Shown in pieces: positions 27,741 through 37,127 of a DNA stretch of 64,000 nucleotides; the stretch's first letter is position 1, and each line of letters begins with the position of its first letter. Below the pieces are notes generated by a model, which did not search any database, was not told where the DNA came from, and saw only the letters and a program-made list of their open reading frames with translations. Made by a program: the position numbers and the translations under genes. Source of the stretch: an uncultured Acidobacteriota bacterium (GTDB taxonomy: Bacteria; Acidobacteriota; Blastocatellia; RBC074); NCBI GenBank assembly GCA_902825875.1, contig CADECP010000004.1, positions 124,001-188,000 on the forward strand, read 5' to 3'.

Positions 27741-27775
27741 ATCAGACTGCACCCTCCCACTCCTCCAACCCAATG

Positions 27776-27806
27776 CTACTTATAGTCTGTCGCCTCATAA
27801 TCGTCA
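27776..27806 (+). promoter_or_regulatory. C-box operator and promoter of the restriction-modification control gene
   Basis: ACTTATAGTCTGT followed by CGCCTCATAATCGTCA closely resembles the C-protein operators of Esp1396I-like R-M systems (ACTTATAGTC-type half followed by a second, weaker half). CATAAT at 27796-27801 can serve as the -10 box, which places transcription start at or next to the ATG at 27810, giving a leaderless or near-leaderless mRNA. The -35 region is poor, as expected for an activator-dependent promoter. Recognition is by memory of the operator pattern. Confidence 0.7.
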
Positions 27807-27809
27807 CGG

Positions 27810-28055
27810 ATGTTAAATGCGAATATGGATGTAACGCAAGTTTTCGCAATGAACATCAAAAGAATTCGGCTTGCGAAAGGCATTTCCCAAGAGGCGCTGG
27901 CAGATCTTGCTGGGTTGCATCGCACTTATATTGGTGCAGTCGAACGCGGTGAGAGAAACATCACGCTAATCAACGCCAATCGGATTGCCGAGGCTTTGGG
28001 CGTAAAACTGAGCGATTGTCTAAAGGAGCGTAATGGGCAGGCAAAAGCAAATTGA
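27810..28055 (+). CDS. Restriction-modification controller (C) protein, XRE-type HTH
   Basis: An 81-residue single-domain HTH protein. NIKRIRLAKGISQEALADLA, then GLHRTYIGAVERGERNITL and IAEALGVKLSDCL, form the typical five-helix XRE fold of R-M C proteins such as C.PvuII and C.Esp1396I. C proteins dimerise on C-boxes, activate their own gene and the downstream endonuclease gene, and repress at high dose; this delays restriction after entry into a new host. The C-box just upstream and the endonuclease gene overlapping its 3' end by 23 bp support the role. The ATG at 27810 fits a leaderless transcript; an ATG five codons later (27825) is possible. Confidence 0.88.
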   Translation: MLNANMDVTQVFAMNIKRIRLAKGISQEALADLAGLHRTYIGAVERGERNITLINANRIAEALGVKLSDCLKERNGQAKAN

Positions 28056-28599
28056 AATCTCACTGAATGAGATTCTCAGCCAGTATCAGCAGTCATTCAT
28101 CGCGAAGGTTTACCAGGAAGAAAATGACGATTCCGATTTGCTGATGGAAGCCTTTGCTATGACGCCCGAACTGAAGCGCGAAAATCGGCAATACTGGGGG
28201 CGAGAACTTGGAATGTGTTGGCAGCGAGTGGTGACAGAGGTTTGTTCTCAAACTTGCTCGAACTTTGCTTCTGGTTTGCGAACAGGCAGCGACGAGCTTT
28301 GTGATTTGATGGTTGGCGAACATGCGATTGACACAAAATACCGCATTGGCTCTGGCGATTCAGGGACGCTCAAAAAGTTCAAAGCGTATGCCAGATTGCT
28401 GTCTGAAAAAGGTTATGAGCCTGTGCTGTTGATCGTCAGAGAAGATAACTTGCCAGCCGCGATCAAAGCCTGTTCGTCCGCCGGTTGGAGAGTTTTGGTA
28501 GGAAATGAAAGCTACGATTACATCTATGATCTGACAACCTTCGACCTCAGAAAGTATCTTCGTGCCAAAGCAAAGGCGTACGCGGTGAAACGTTACTGA
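28033..28599 (+). CDS. Putative type II restriction endonuclease (PD-(D/E)XK type)
   Basis: A 188-residue protein between the C gene and the methyltransferase gene. ELCDLMVGEHAIDTKYRIGSG has the spacing of a PD-(D/E)XK active site: an acidic residue in DLMVG, then D-T-K. It is followed by a strand (EPVLLIVRED) and helix as in this fold. The identity as the cognate nuclease rests on this motif and on context. A distant likeness to ApaLI-type enzymes is possible but untested. AAGGAG lies in the 3' end of the C gene five bases before the ATG. The 3' end overlaps the convergent methyltransferase gene by 53 bp. Base composition is visibly more AT-rich than in neighbouring genes. Recognition sequence unknown. 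Confidence 0.75.
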   Translation: MGRQKQIEISLNEILSQYQQSFIAKVYQEENDDSDLLMEAFAMTPELKRENRQYWGRELGMCWQRVVTEVCSQTCSNFASGLRTGSDELCDLMVGEHAIDTKYRIGSGDSGTLKKFKAYARLLSEKGYEPVLLIVREDNLPAAIKACSSAGWRVLVGNESYDYIYDLTTFDLRKYLRAKAKAYAVKRY

Positions 28600-29518
28600 C
28601 ATTCTTCCTGACCGATGGTGGTATCAATTCATTCAGCCGCGTTCTGGCAATTTCGACATACTCCGGCACAATTTCAATTCCGACATAGCTACAGCCCAGT
28701 TTCTTTGCCGCCACCAAAGTGGTTCCTGATCCGGCAAACGGGTCAAGAATTAAGTGCTCGCTCGAAGCGGGCACAATCATTTGCACCAGTTTTTCCATCA
28801 AAGCCAAAGGCTTTACCGTGCAGTGAACATTTTCTTGCTCACGTTCGTCGCGCGGGATATTTTCGAGAATATTCGATTGAAAAGAGCCGTCTTCGTTGAT
28901 TGTGTGAAAAAGGCCAATGCCATTTTTGAGCAAGGTTTCGACATAATTGTTCACCAGCGGTTTTTGCACGACAACAATCGCTTCCCATTCGTTGCGTAAA
29001 CAACTGTGCCAGCCAACCCAATTTTCTGAACCGTCAACGCCTTTCCGTTCCAGCTTGGCCTGTAGGTTCAAGCCCTTCGGAATTCCGCTAGGGCGACGAT
29101 AGACAATACAATCTCGCGCATAAAAGCCTGCGCGTTCCATCGCTACTTGCAGATGAGCCATTGTCCGTGTGCTGTTGAAAGCCGCGACAACCGCACCTTC
29201 TTTGCATACGCGAAAAAGCTCAACCGACCATTCGTAACACCATTGCTCGTAATCAAGAATGTTTTGCCGGACACGCTCATACCATCGCGCATTACGAACC
29301 CCGCCAGCCAAACCGCTGCCGTAAGGAATGTTTTTGACTAATGTCTTGCTTCCCTGAACTCGGCTAACCCGCCTTTGGATTTCCGCAGCGTTCCATCTAT
29401 GGCCGATGAATTCGTAGTTGTAAGGTGGATCAGTAATGCATGCTGAGATTGAACTGTCCGGTAACTCGCGCATCACTTCCTTGCAGTCACCAGTGAAAAG
29501 CTGATTTTTGATTTTCAT
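28547..29518 (-). CDS. Type II DNA methyltransferase, beta class (N6-adenine or N4-cytosine)
   Basis: A 323-residue amino-methyltransferase that should protect the host from the adjacent endonuclease. Motif IV DPPY (residues 30-33, in ITDPPYNYEF) precedes the AdoMet-binding motif I LDPFAGSGTTLVAAKKLGC (about residues 258-276); this order defines the beta class. DPPY favours N6-adenine over N4-cytosine (usually SPPY) but does not prove it. The target-recognition region lies between. The start is 19 bp after the stop of the intact norD gene on the same strand, with AAAAGGTGAG upstream, so it may be transcribed by read-through from the norQ-norD operon. The last 17 codons overlap the endonuclease gene on the other strand. 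Confidence 0.92.
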   Translation of the reverse strand: MKIKNQLFTGDCKEVMRELPDSSISACITDPPYNYEFIGHRWNAAEIQRRVSRVQGSKTLVKNIPYGSGLAGGVRNARWYERVRQNILDYEQWCYEWSVELFRVCKEGAVVAAFNSTRTMAHLQVAMERAGFYARDCIVYRRPSGIPKGLNLQAKLERKGVDGSENWVGWHSCLRNEWEAIVVVQKPLVNNYVETLLKNGIGLFHTINEDGSFQSNILENIPRDEREQENVHCTVKPLALMEKLVQMIVPASSEHLILDPFAGSGTTLVAAKKLGCSYVGIEIVPEYVEIARTRLNELIPPSVRKNVSNVSPRTPLLWHEDTF

Positions 29519-29537
29519 CGGTTCTCACCTTTTCAAG

Positions 29538-32500
29538 TTACGTCGTCAACCTTCGATAAATGCCCGGCAGGCGTTCCGGCAAACTCATCACGTCGTCAAT
29601 GATCGTGTAGCCGATTTCGCCGTAAAGGTCTTTCAGTTCGGCTTCGGATTCGCGGTCAATGGTGATGCAGAAGGGCGTGATGCCGGAAGTTTTAGAATGG
29701 CGCAGGGCCATCTTGGTGTCTTCGCGGGCGTAGCGGGAATCGCCGTAATCGTGGTCATAAGGGCGACCGTCGCTGAGCACAATCAGCAATTTGGTGCGCG
29801 CGTCCTGGTGTTCCAGTTCGGCTACGGCATGGCGAATGGCTGCGCCCAACCGAGTGTTGTTGTGGTAGGTGATGCCGCCGATGCGGCGTTCGACGTCCGG
29901 CGTGTATTTTTCGCCGAAGCGTTTGATCGTGAAGTATTTGACGTTGCGGCGACCTTCGCTGGTGAAGCCGGAAATTGAATAAGCATCGCCGACGGCTTCC
30001 AGAGCTTCGCCCATCAAGACCAAGCCCTGCTTTTCAATGTCTATGATTTTCTGACCCGGTCGCGTGTACGGCTGATTGGGATGTCGCGTGATGGTGCGCG
30101 CCGTCGAAGACGACATATCCAGCAAAAAGCTGACGGCCACGTCGCGTTCGCGGCGGATGCGGCGGATGTAAAGGCGTTCGGACGCTCGGCCTGTAGTTTT
30201 TCGGTCAACGAAATGTTCGATCACGGCCTGCAAGTCGAAATCTTCACCGTCGAGTTCGCCTTTGATCTTGCGCAACGATTCCGGTTTCAGCATCTGGAAT
30301 TGATGCCGAATCGAAGAAATCACGCCGGAATACCGCGCGCGAACCTGTTCGACAAAATCGCGCTGGCCTTTGCGGTTTTCGCGCTGGATGACTCGACACC
30401 ATTTGGCTCGGTGATCGCCAAGTTCACGATCCCATTCGTCGTAAAAGAAAACTTCATCGCCTTCCTGCAATTCCTGTTCGCTGGTTTCGGCGTTCATCAA
30501 TTCGTTGAGCAAGTCGGAATCCGTCGGCGAAGTCTCTTCGGTAGATTCAGACCATTGATTGAACAACTCCGGGCGGCGATTCAACTGCTGAGTTTGTTGC
30601 TGCTGATCTTCGCCTTTGCCCTCGCTGCTGTCGTCTTTTTCGTCTTCGTTTTCTTTTTCGTCCTGATCGGTTTCGTTGTCGGATTGGTTCTGGTTGCGAC
30701 GCCCTTCCAGCAGTTCGTAAACCATAAACGTCGCCATCAAAGAGTCGGCGACTGTGGCTTCGTCGCGGCGGACGTAATTGGCAACAATGCTTTCAAATTC
30801 GCTGATGATGCCCATGTAAGCGATGCGCGCTTTGTCATCAATGACTCCGCCGCACAGCGTGATTTGAAACAGCATTTCGTAAACAGCTTGTTCGACGGCA
30901 AGCTCGTTGATCGGCGGACGACGTTCGATCAAACGCGAACGGACGAAATCCAAATCGCGGCGGATGCCTTTGTAGGCTGAGCGCAAGCGCCAATCTATGC
31001 GCCCGTTTTCCAGCGTGGTGAAAACACGCGACGCCAGAGTCGAATTCGGAAACCGCCCAAGCACAGTTTTGTAATCGGCGGCTTCGATTTGAATTTGTTC
31101 CAGCGGCGGACGGCGACGAAAACCCAGATGTTCGGTGTTGGAATACTGCGCGTATTCCTTGTCGCTCATTTCCAGATCACGCATCGCGCCGAGTTCCTGC
31201 TTTTCTTTGTCAGTGAAGAAACGGTCAATTTCTTTCAGCGCAGCGCGAACGTCAGGCTGGCCGATTTCGCGCGTGCCGAATTCCACCTGGCCGGAAGCGT
31301 GTGCGGCCAGAACTTTGTACAGCTTGAAATCTTCGTCTTGCGAATCGAATTCGGCGACGACGGAAGGCAGTTGAATCGTCTGGCCGTCGGTGATGCGCGA
31401 TTCTTCAGGAATGGAACCCAGCGGCGCGATGGTCATTTCGCGCCCGGTCAGCCCTTCGACGTACAGCCGCAACAAGTGCGACACCGATTCCAGCGCCACG
31501 CCTTCGTGCGAACCGCGCAACTGTTCCTGACTGGATTTCGATTCCAGCGCGTAATACGCCTGAGCTTTGCGTCGGTCGTTTCGATAAAGCTCCGCGCCGT
31601 CTCGCGCCCACGCCTGAAACTGATCCAACGACGCTGAAGCCAACGCGCGCGGGCTGGATTTGAAACACTCCAGCGCGACGTACACGTTGCGCCCAGCCAA
31701 TTCTTCGACAATGTCCAGCACGGCGTTGACTCGTTCAGGAGCGCGTTTGCGTTGCGTAACCGACAACGTCGCCAGCACTTTCGGCGTCAGTTTCAAAAAG
31801 TCGTAAACAATGGCGTTGCCTTCGTCGGCGACGGTGCGCGTGACGCGGCTCCATTTGTCGAAGCTGGACGCGCCGCCGACTTCGATCACTGATCGCGCAG
31901 AGCGGAAGTATTGCAGCGCAGTCGCTCCGCCACGTTCCAGAAAGACAGCAGTTTGATTGCACAACGCGACGACTTCTTCCGGGCGTTGAATGAAGTCCAG
32001 ACCTTCGCCAACGGCAGAGAGAAATTCCGCCGCCGTCGCTCCAGTGCGCTGCGCGAAGCTTTCGGCCAGATTCAACACGGACTCTGTTGGTGACTGGGAA
32101 ACGGGCTGACTGGGAGACGGGGCGACGGCTCCTTGTTCGATGCCTTGAAGCGCTGCGAGAGCTTGGGGCGCAGCCGTGAGCACTTCTGTGCTGTGTTTGA
32201 CGCTGCGGTGAGCGACTTCGACGGCAATGCCGAACAACCGCGTGGCTGAAGCCGGATCGCCGAGCTTCGTAACGGTTTTCGGCGCAGAGCGGAAAGTTTG
32301 CAAGGCAGCGGCTGGCGACAGAACAATCTGTTTCGAGCAAAGAGAAATCAGCAGCGAGCGCAAGCTTTCAGGAACGGCTTCGAGCGTAGCCAACGATCCG
32401 CGATAAAACTCGCTGGCTTCTTCAATGGAATTGGCGGCGACACGCTTGCCGAGTTCCGCCCAGGCTCGCAGGTCGCCGTTATCCAGCACGGTCGCAACTT

Positions 32501-32687
32501 CCTGAACGGCTTTGAAAAATTCCATCGCCACTTTGGGCGAATTGCTGACCAGCGACGCGCCAATATCCACAGCCACCCAACCCGGATCGCTCGGTTTCAA
32601 CCCCATCTTCATCGCCAGCGATTCGACGGTGTTGCGCGTCAACCCTCTCAGCAATGAACCTGTAAAGCTTTTTTTCTCTTCAGACAT
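29538..32687 (-). CDS. NorD/CbbO-like protein with C-terminal von Willebrand factor A domain
   Basis: A 1049-residue cytoplasmic protein that pairs with the MoxR-type ATPase upstream, as NorQ-NorD and CbbQ-CbbO do to remodel or insert cofactors into partner enzymes. The N-terminal 400 residues are helical with degenerate repeats ([14 protein letters not shown]-like units). The middle has a Glu/Asp/Gln-rich disordered linker around residue 690. The VWA domain has a MIDAS DMSSS at 857, a Thr in YHNNTRLG and Asp in [10 protein letters not shown]. No denitrification or RubisCO gene is nearby, so the client is unknown. The last 278 bp are duplicated on the far side of the R-M genes. The start codon is not preceded by a Shine-Dalgarno but by heptamer repeats. 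Confidence 0.88.
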   Translation of the reverse strand: MSEEKKSFTGSLLRGLTRNTVESLAMKMGLKPSDPGWVAVDIGASLVSNSPKVAMEFFKAVQEVATVLDNGDLRAWAELGKRVAANSIEEASEFYRGSLATLEAVPESLRSLLISLCSKQIVLSPAAALQTFRSAPKTVTKLGDPASATRLFGIAVEVAHRSVKHSTEVLTAAPQALAALQGIEQGAVAPSPSQPVSQSPTESVLNLAESFAQRTGATAAEFLSAVGEGLDFIQRPEEVVALCNQTAVFLERGGATALQYFRSARSVIEVGGASSFDKWSRVTRTVADEGNAIVYDFLKLTPKVLATLSVTQRKRAPERVNAVLDIVEELAGRNVYVALECFKSSPRALASASLDQFQAWARDGAELYRNDRRKAQAYYALESKSSQEQLRGSHEGVALESVSHLLRLYVEGLTGREMTIAPLGSIPEESRITDGQTIQLPSVVAEFDSQDEDFKLYKVLAAHASGQVEFGTREIGQPDVRAALKEIDRFFTDKEKQELGAMRDLEMSDKEYAQYSNTEHLGFRRRPPLEQIQIEAADYKTVLGRFPNSTLASRVFTTLENGRIDWRLRSAYKGIRRDLDFVRSRLIERRPPINELAVEQAVYEMLFQITLCGGVIDDKARIAYMGIISEFESIVANYVRRDEATVADSLMATFMVYELLEGRRNQNQSDNETDQDEKENEDEKDDSSEGKGEDQQQQTQQLNRRPELFNQWSESTEETSPTDSDLLNELMNAETSEQELQEGDEVFFYDEWDRELGDHRAKWCRVIQRENRKGQRDFVEQVRARYSGVISSIRHQFQMLKPESLRKIKGELDGEDFDLQAVIEHFVDRKTTGRASERLYIRRIRRERDVAVSFLLDMSSSTARTITRHPNQPYTRPGQKIIDIEKQGLVLMGEALEAVGDAYSISGFTSEGRRNVKYFTIKRFGEKYTPDVERRIGGITYHNNTRLGAAIRHAVAELEHQDARTKLLIVLSDGRPYDHDYGDSRYAREDTKMALRHSKTSGITPFCITIDRESEAELKDLYGEIGYTIIDDVMSLPERLPGIYRRLTT
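29542..29819. repeat. Right copy of the 278-bp direct repeat flanking the R-M system
   Basis: This is the functional copy, the 3' end of the VWA gene, matched by 27463-27740. The match starts within the stop codon region (ACG TAA here, ACT TAG in the left copy) and ends abruptly at CCAGTTC. Of the 21 differences, about 17 are silent. Confidence 0.9.
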
Positions 32688-32690
32688 AGC

Positions 32691-32764
32691 AGGTGGTAGG
32701 TGGTAGGTGTCAGGTTATAGGCGATAAAACATCTCTGCCACCTACAACCTAAAACCTGCAACCT
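32691..32764. repeat. Two opposed arrays of 7-bp AGGTNNN repeats between norQ and norD
   Basis: AGGT recurs every 7 bp at 32691, 32698, 32705 and 32712 (with AGG at 32719). The complement ACCT recurs every 7 bp at 32740, 32747, 32754 and 32761. The two arrays can fold on each other. The array fills almost the whole gap between the genes, covers the last bases of the upstream gene's stop and ends 3 bp from the norD start, leaving no ordinary ribosome-binding site. Confidence 0.8.
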
Positions 32765-33599
32765 AAATGACGGTAGTCACGATTTCGCGGATGCCTCGTT
32801 GCAATTCGGAATCGTCGGTGATGGGGCTGGCGATGGCGATTTCACAGGCGGTGACGGGTTCGACTCCGCTGGCGATCATTTGCGCCGCGTAAACCAGCAA
32901 ACGAGTCGAAACGCCTTCTTCCAAACCGTGACCTTTCAGGTTACGAACCTTTTCGCCGATCTTGACCAGATCGCGGGCGGTGGATTCATTGATGCCGCCT
33001 TCGTGGGCAACGATTTTGGTTTCGGCGTCGGCGCTGGGGTAATCGAATTCCAGCGAAAGGAAACGCTGGCGCGTGGATTGTTTCAAGTCTTTCAACACGC
33101 TTTGATAGCCGGGGTTGTAAGAAATCACCAGCATGAAATCATCCGGCGCGCTGAGCAGTTTGCCCAGTTTTTCAATCGGCAGAATGCGGCGGTCGTCGGT
33201 CAGCGGGTGAATCAAGACGATGGTGTCTTTGCGAGCTTCGACGATTTCGTCCAGATAACAAATGGCTCCGTGACGAACGGCTGTGGTCAGCGGGCCGTCG
33301 TGCCAAACGGTTTCATCGCCTTCGATCAAAAAGCGTCCGACCAGATCGGTGGCCGACAAATCTTCATGGCAGGCGACGGTAATCAGCGGGCGGCCGAGTT
33401 TGTAAGCCATCGCTTCGACAAAGCGAGTTTTGCCGCAACCGGTTGGCCCTTTCAGCATCACAGGCAGTTTGGCTTTGTAAGCGGTTTCAAACAGCGCGAC
33501 TTCGTCTTTGACGTTCAGGTAATACGGCTCTTTGGTGACGCGATACTTTTCGATTGATTGTTCTTTTGCTTTTGCGGTTTCAGTTGCCGATTGAGTCAT
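32763..33599 (-). CDS. MoxR-type AAA+ ATPase of the CbbQ/NirQ/NorQ family
   Basis: A 278-residue AAA+ ATPase. Walker A GPTGCGKT is at residues 51-58, Walker B is in [11 protein letters not shown], and the sensor region lies near [10 protein letters not shown]. The CbbQ/NirQ-specific C-terminal domain has [13 protein letters not shown]. It forms hexamers that with the VWA partner (next gene) activate a metalloenzyme. The partner starts 75 bp downstream on the same strand. The start has no convincing ribosome-binding site. Confidence 0.92.
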   Translation of the reverse strand: MTQSATETAKAKEQSIEKYRVTKEPYYLNVKDEVALFETAYKAKLPVMLKGPTGCGKTRFVEAMAYKLGRPLITVACHEDLSATDLVGRFLIEGDETVWHDGPLTTAVRHGAICYLDEIVEARKDTIVLIHPLTDDRRILPIEKLGKLLSAPDDFMLVISYNPGYQSVLKDLKQSTRQRFLSLEFDYPSADAETKIVAHEGGINESTARDLVKIGEKVRNLKGHGLEEGVSTRLLVYAAQMIASGVEPVTACEIAIASPITDDSELQRGIREIVTTVI

Positions 33600-33696
33600 T
33601 GTCTTTGATACATCCCTGCGGTAATGAACTTAGCGTGTTAGAATCGAATCGGCATACTAACATTGACGTTTTGTTTTGTCAGTCTGAAGGAGCTTT

Positions 33697-34854
33697 ATGA
33701 TTGCAGTTGCCATGAGCGGCGGTGTGGATAGTTCTACCGCTGCGGCTTTACTTAAAAATCAGGGGCACGAACTGGTAGGGTTTTCGATGCAGTTGTGGAA
33801 CCAACGCCGCATCAACGTCGGGCCAGACGGCGAACCGCTGCCCAGTCGCTGCTGTTCACTGGATGACCTTTACGACGCGCGAGTCGTGGCGCACAAACTC
33901 GGCTTTCCGTTTTACGTCGTCAATCTGGAAGACGAATTCGAGCGCGATGTCGTCCGTCCGTTTGTCACCAACTATCTGGACGGCCTGACCCCAAGCCCGT
34001 GTGTCGCCTGCAATTCATTTTTGAAGTTCGACAAATTGGTTGAACTGGCTCAAACCGCCGACGCCACAAAAGTCGCCACTGGCCATTACGCCCGCGTCAA
34101 ATTTGACGAACAGAGTGGCCGCTACGTTTTGTTGCGCGCCGTCAATCGAGCCAAAGACCAATCCTATTTCCTGTTTGAACTGACTCAGGAACAGTTGAGT
34201 TACGCGATGTTTCCGCTGGGAGAAATGACCAAACAGGAAGTCCGCGACATTGCTTCAGACGCCGGATTGCCAACGGCGATGAAACCCGAAAGCCAGGAAA
34301 TCTGTTTTATCCCGGACGGCAATTATTCGCGTTTCATTGATCGGTATTTGGAAGAAGATATCCAACGGCGTCTGAGCGAAAACGATGTTCCGATGTTTCA
34401 ACCGCTGGTTCAAATTGAAAGTTCAAAACTGAAACAGCCCGAATCCGGTCAAATTGTAACCACTTCCGGCGAAGTCGTCGGCACACATCAAGGCATTCAT
34501 CGTTACACAGTTGGCCAGCGAAAAGGCTTGGGAATTTCCGCGCCCGATCCGTTGTACGTGGTTCAGGTGGACGCCAAAAACAATCGAGTCGTCGTCGGTT
34601 CCAGCGACGATTTGTTGAAACGCGAGATGACGGTAAACCGAGTCAACTGGATCGCCTTTGACGATTTGACCGAACCGATTCACGTCAGCGTCAAGATTCG
34701 TTCGCGCGCCGAAGAAGCTCCGGCGACGTTGACAAAAAACGAAGACGGCACAGTTCTGGTGACTTTTGACGAAGCTCAGCGCGCGGTCACGCCCGGTCAG
34801 GCAGCGGTGTTTTACGATGGCGATGTCGTTGTCGGCGGCGGATGGATTGTCTAA
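33697..34854 (+). CDS. mnmA: tRNA-specific 2-thiouridylase MnmA
   Basis: Installs the 2-thio group at U34 of tRNA(Lys/Glu/Gln) using persulfide sulfur. The ATP-pyrophosphatase loop SGGVDSS (residues 7-13), catalytic nucleophile Cys102 in [13 protein letters not shown], and persulfide Cys203 in ESQEICFI are all in place, with [15 protein letters not shown] in the central domain. The length of 385 residues is usual. GAAGGAGC is placed well before the ATG. Confidence 0.96.
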   Translation: MIAVAMSGGVDSSTAAALLKNQGHELVGFSMQLWNQRRINVGPDGEPLPSRCCSLDDLYDARVVAHKLGFPFYVVNLEDEFERDVVRPFVTNYLDGLTPSPCVACNSFLKFDKLVELAQTADATKVATGHYARVKFDEQSGRYVLLRAVNRAKDQSYFLFELTQEQLSYAMFPLGEMTKQEVRDIASDAGLPTAMKPESQEICFIPDGNYSRFIDRYLEEDIQRRLSENDVPMFQPLVQIESSKLKQPESGQIVTTSGEVVGTHQGIHRYTVGQRKGLGISAPDPLYVVQVDAKNNRVVVGSSDDLLKREMTVNRVNWIAFDDLTEPIHVSVKIRSRAEEAPATLTKNEDGTVLVTFDEAQRAVTPGQAAVFYDGDVVVGGGWIV

Positions 34855-34903
34855 ACTTCGCCGCGTGGCCACCCCGCTAACCAATTTTATGAGGAGAAAA
34901 GCC

Positions 34904-35149
34904 ATGTCTGACACTCTTGCGAACCAAACGACTGACCCATTGCCGCAGCTTTCACTGGATGAGCGACTGTCCAAGATCGAAGCTCTGCTTGCCCAAGTGC
35001 TCGAAGGCCAAAAAGTGTTGAGCCGTGATATGAAAGATCGGTACGTTGACTTGCGCGAACACATCGAAATCAACAACGATAAACTAAGCGTTGTTCAACG
35101 CGAGTTGAATCAGATTGCCAAAGACATTCGCGGCCCGGCTTTCGCATGA
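34904..35149 (+). CDS. Small coiled-coil protein, function unknown
   Basis: An 81-residue hydrophilic protein. Almost the whole of it after residue 17 is a predicted amphipathic helix with heptad spacing (LSKIEALLAQVLEGQKVLSR, then HIEINNDKLSVVQREL). A strong GAGGAG seven bases before the ATG at 34904 fixes the start. The frame runs upstream into mnmA, but that part is a shadow. No family recognised. Confidence 0.65.
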   Translation: MSDTLANQTTDPLPQLSLDERLSKIEALLAQVLEGQKVLSRDMKDRYVDLREHIEINNDKLSVVQRELNQIAKDIRGPAFA

Positions 35150-35165
35150 AACTTTCCAGATTTGA

Positions 35166-36596
35166 ATGCCTGAAAATCCCAACCTCCAACTGCCTGCTGA
35201 TGAAATGCGCCGACTCGGTTATCGAGTCGTTGACCAGATCGTAGAGTATTACCAAACCATTGCTGACCAGCCTGTGATGCGGTTATCGCCGCGGACGGAA
35301 CTCGAAGCCCGATTGCGCGAATCGTTGCCGGAACAGCCTGCCGATCCCAATTCCCTGCTCGACCAATTGCAGCGTGATGTTTGGTCGAACATCGGCAACG
35401 TCATCCACCCGCGCTTTTTTGCGTTCATCCCCAGCCCATCGAATTTCGTCAGCGTCATGGCCGATGCTTTGGCCGCCGGATTCAATCCTTTTGCCGGAAA
35501 CTGGCTGGAAGGTTCCGGCCCGGCAGAGATCGAATTGGTGACGATTGATTGGTTGCGGCAGATGTGCGGTTTGCCGGATTCAGCCGGTGGGCTTTTTGTA
35601 TCTGGCGGTTCGATGGCGAACCTAACGGCGCTGGCTGCGGCCAAGCAAAACAAGTTGGACAATCGCATTGAAAATGCTGTCGTGTACTTTTCCGATCAAA
35701 CGCATTCGTCGCTGGAAAAGGCCTTGAGGATTTTGGGTTTCGCGCGCGACCAGGTTCGCAAACTGCCATCGGATGAACAGTTTCGTTTGCTGCTGCCCGA
35801 TCTTCACCAAGCTGTCGCCACAGACCGAGCAGCCGGCCATCGTCCGTTCTGTGTCATTGCCAACGCCGGAACGACAAACACTGGCGCGGTTGATCCGCTC
35901 AGTGACATTGCCGACTTTTGCGAAGCTGAAAATCTGTGGCTGCACATTGACGGAGCTTACGGCGCGGCGGCTTGTTTGACCGAACGCGGCAAACGGTTGA
36001 TGGCCGGAATTGAGCGAGCCGATTCGCTGTCGCTTGATCCGCACAAATGGCTGTTTCAGCCGTTTGAAATCGGCTGCGTAATTTTGCGAGACGCGCGCGG
36101 ATTGAAGAAAACTTTCCACACGATGGCCGAATATCTGGAAGACACCAAACGCGCCGAAGAACAGGAAATAAACTTTTACGATTACGGCATTCAATTGACG
36201 AGAGGTTTTCGCGCGTTGAAGTTGTGGCTATCGCTAAAAACTTTCGGCGCGGCGGCGTTTCGTCAAGCCATCGAACACAGCTTCGAGTTGGCAGAATTCG
36301 CCGAACAACTTGTTCGCCAGTCGAACTGCTGGAAAGTTGTCAGCCCGGCGACGATGGGCATCGTCGCGTTTCGTTTCGTGCCGCCGCATTCGGCTTCGGA
36401 AGAAGAAATCAACGAACTCAACCGGCGAATTGTCGAAGCGCAGATCGAAGACGGCTTTGCGTTCGCCAATTCAACTTCGTTGCGTGGGCGCGTGGTTCAA
36501 CGGCTTTGCACGATCAATCACCGCACGACCAAAGACGATGTTCGCGCGACGATTGAAAAGTTTGAACAGATCGGTTTGAGCTTGAGCCAAGCCTGA
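35166..36596 (+). CDS. Pyridoxal-phosphate-dependent amino acid decarboxylase (group II)
   Basis: A 476-residue enzyme of the aromatic-L-amino-acid/glutamate decarboxylase family. The N-terminal ADEMRRLGYRVVDQIVEYY and HPRFFAFIPSPSN are typical of aromatic decarboxylases. The PLP region has FCVIANAGTTNTGAVDPL, the conserved HIDGAYG, and the internal aldimine lysine Lys294 in LSLDPHKWLF. Substrate specificity (DOPA, tyrosine, tryptophan or other) is not readable from these motifs. No amine transporter is nearby. Confidence 0.9.
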   Translation: MPENPNLQLPADEMRRLGYRVVDQIVEYYQTIADQPVMRLSPRTELEARLRESLPEQPADPNSLLDQLQRDVWSNIGNVIHPRFFAFIPSPSNFVSVMADALAAGFNPFAGNWLEGSGPAEIELVTIDWLRQMCGLPDSAGGLFVSGGSMANLTALAAAKQNKLDNRIENAVVYFSDQTHSSLEKALRILGFARDQVRKLPSDEQFRLLLPDLHQAVATDRAAGHRPFCVIANAGTTNTGAVDPLSDIADFCEAENLWLHIDGAYGAAACLTERGKRLMAGIERADSLSLDPHKWLFQPFEIGCVILRDARGLKKTFHTMAEYLEDTKRAEEQEINFYDYGIQLTRGFRALKLWLSLKTFGAAAFRQAIEHSFELAEFAEQLVRQSNCWKVVSPATMGIVAFRFVPPHSASEEEINELNRRIVEAQIEDGFAFANSTSLRGRVVQRLCTINHRTTKDDVRATIEKFEQIGLSLSQA

Positions 36597-36617
36597 CCGG
36601 GTTTTATGGAGACAAAG

Positions 36618-37067
36618 ATGAACGATGTTCGCGTCAAACTGAATTTGAACGAAGGTTTCCGTTCGACAATTACGGCGGGCAATCACACCTTGATTGCCGA
36701 CGAACCGGTTTCAGCCGGTGGCAAAAACGCTGGGCTGTCGCCTTATGATTTATTGCTGTCGGCGCTGGGAGCCTGCACGGCGATGACGTTGCGGCTGTAC
36801 ATCGAACGCAAAAAGCTGCCGATCACCGATGTCGAAGTGGTGCTGACGTTCGACCGAATTCACGTGGATGATTGCGAAAGCTGCACGGCGGAAGAAACGG
36901 AAGGCAAGAAAGAGATTCAACACATCAGCCGGTTGATTTACGTCACCGGCGACGTGACCGAAGAACAGCGCGAACGACTGCTATACATCGCCGGACGCTG
37001 TCCGGTTCACATCACACTGCACAGTAACCCGCACGTCGAAGATGTGGTGATTGTCAAAAAGAATTGA
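36618..37067 (+). CDS. OsmC/Ohr-family protein
   Basis: A 149-residue protein of the OsmC family, whose members reduce organic hydroperoxides with paired thiols. The catalytic-type Cys sits in [16 protein letters not shown] and the second in [11 protein letters not shown], at the expected distance for OsmC/YhfA proteins. The insertion [11 protein letters not shown] in the middle is a YhfA-like feature with two more cysteines. The preferred start is the ATG at 36618, because GGAG directly upstream (within the alternative ATG at 36606) serves as the ribosome site. Confidence 0.87.
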   Translation: MNDVRVKLNLNEGFRSTITAGNHTLIADEPVSAGGKNAGLSPYDLLLSALGACTAMTLRLYIERKKLPITDVEVVLTFDRIHVDDCESCTAEETEGKKEIQHISRLIYVTGDVTEEQRERLLYIAGRCPVHITLHSNPHVEDVVIVKKN

Positions 37068-37087
37068 GGCGGGATCAAAAAGAAATC

Positions 37088-37115
37088 GCCACCGAACCGG
37101 CTGCGGTTCGGTGGC
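37088..37115. terminator. Bidirectional terminator between OsmC and ndk genes
   Basis: A perfect 12-bp stem (GCCACCGAACCG at 37088-37099 and its complement at 37104-37115) with a 4-nt loop lies between convergent genes. In the minus direction it is followed by a T-rich run (GATTTCTTTTT), so it is best as the ndk terminator; in the plus direction the tail is less T-rich. Confidence 0.85.
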
Positions 37116-37127
37116 AATTGGATTGGT

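Noticed and set aside
27459-27773. A separate 104-residue VWA protein gene
   Set aside because: It is a copy of the norD 3' end fused to 33 bp of unrelated sequence; it has no start context and lacks most of the VWA domain, including the MIDAS DMSSS.
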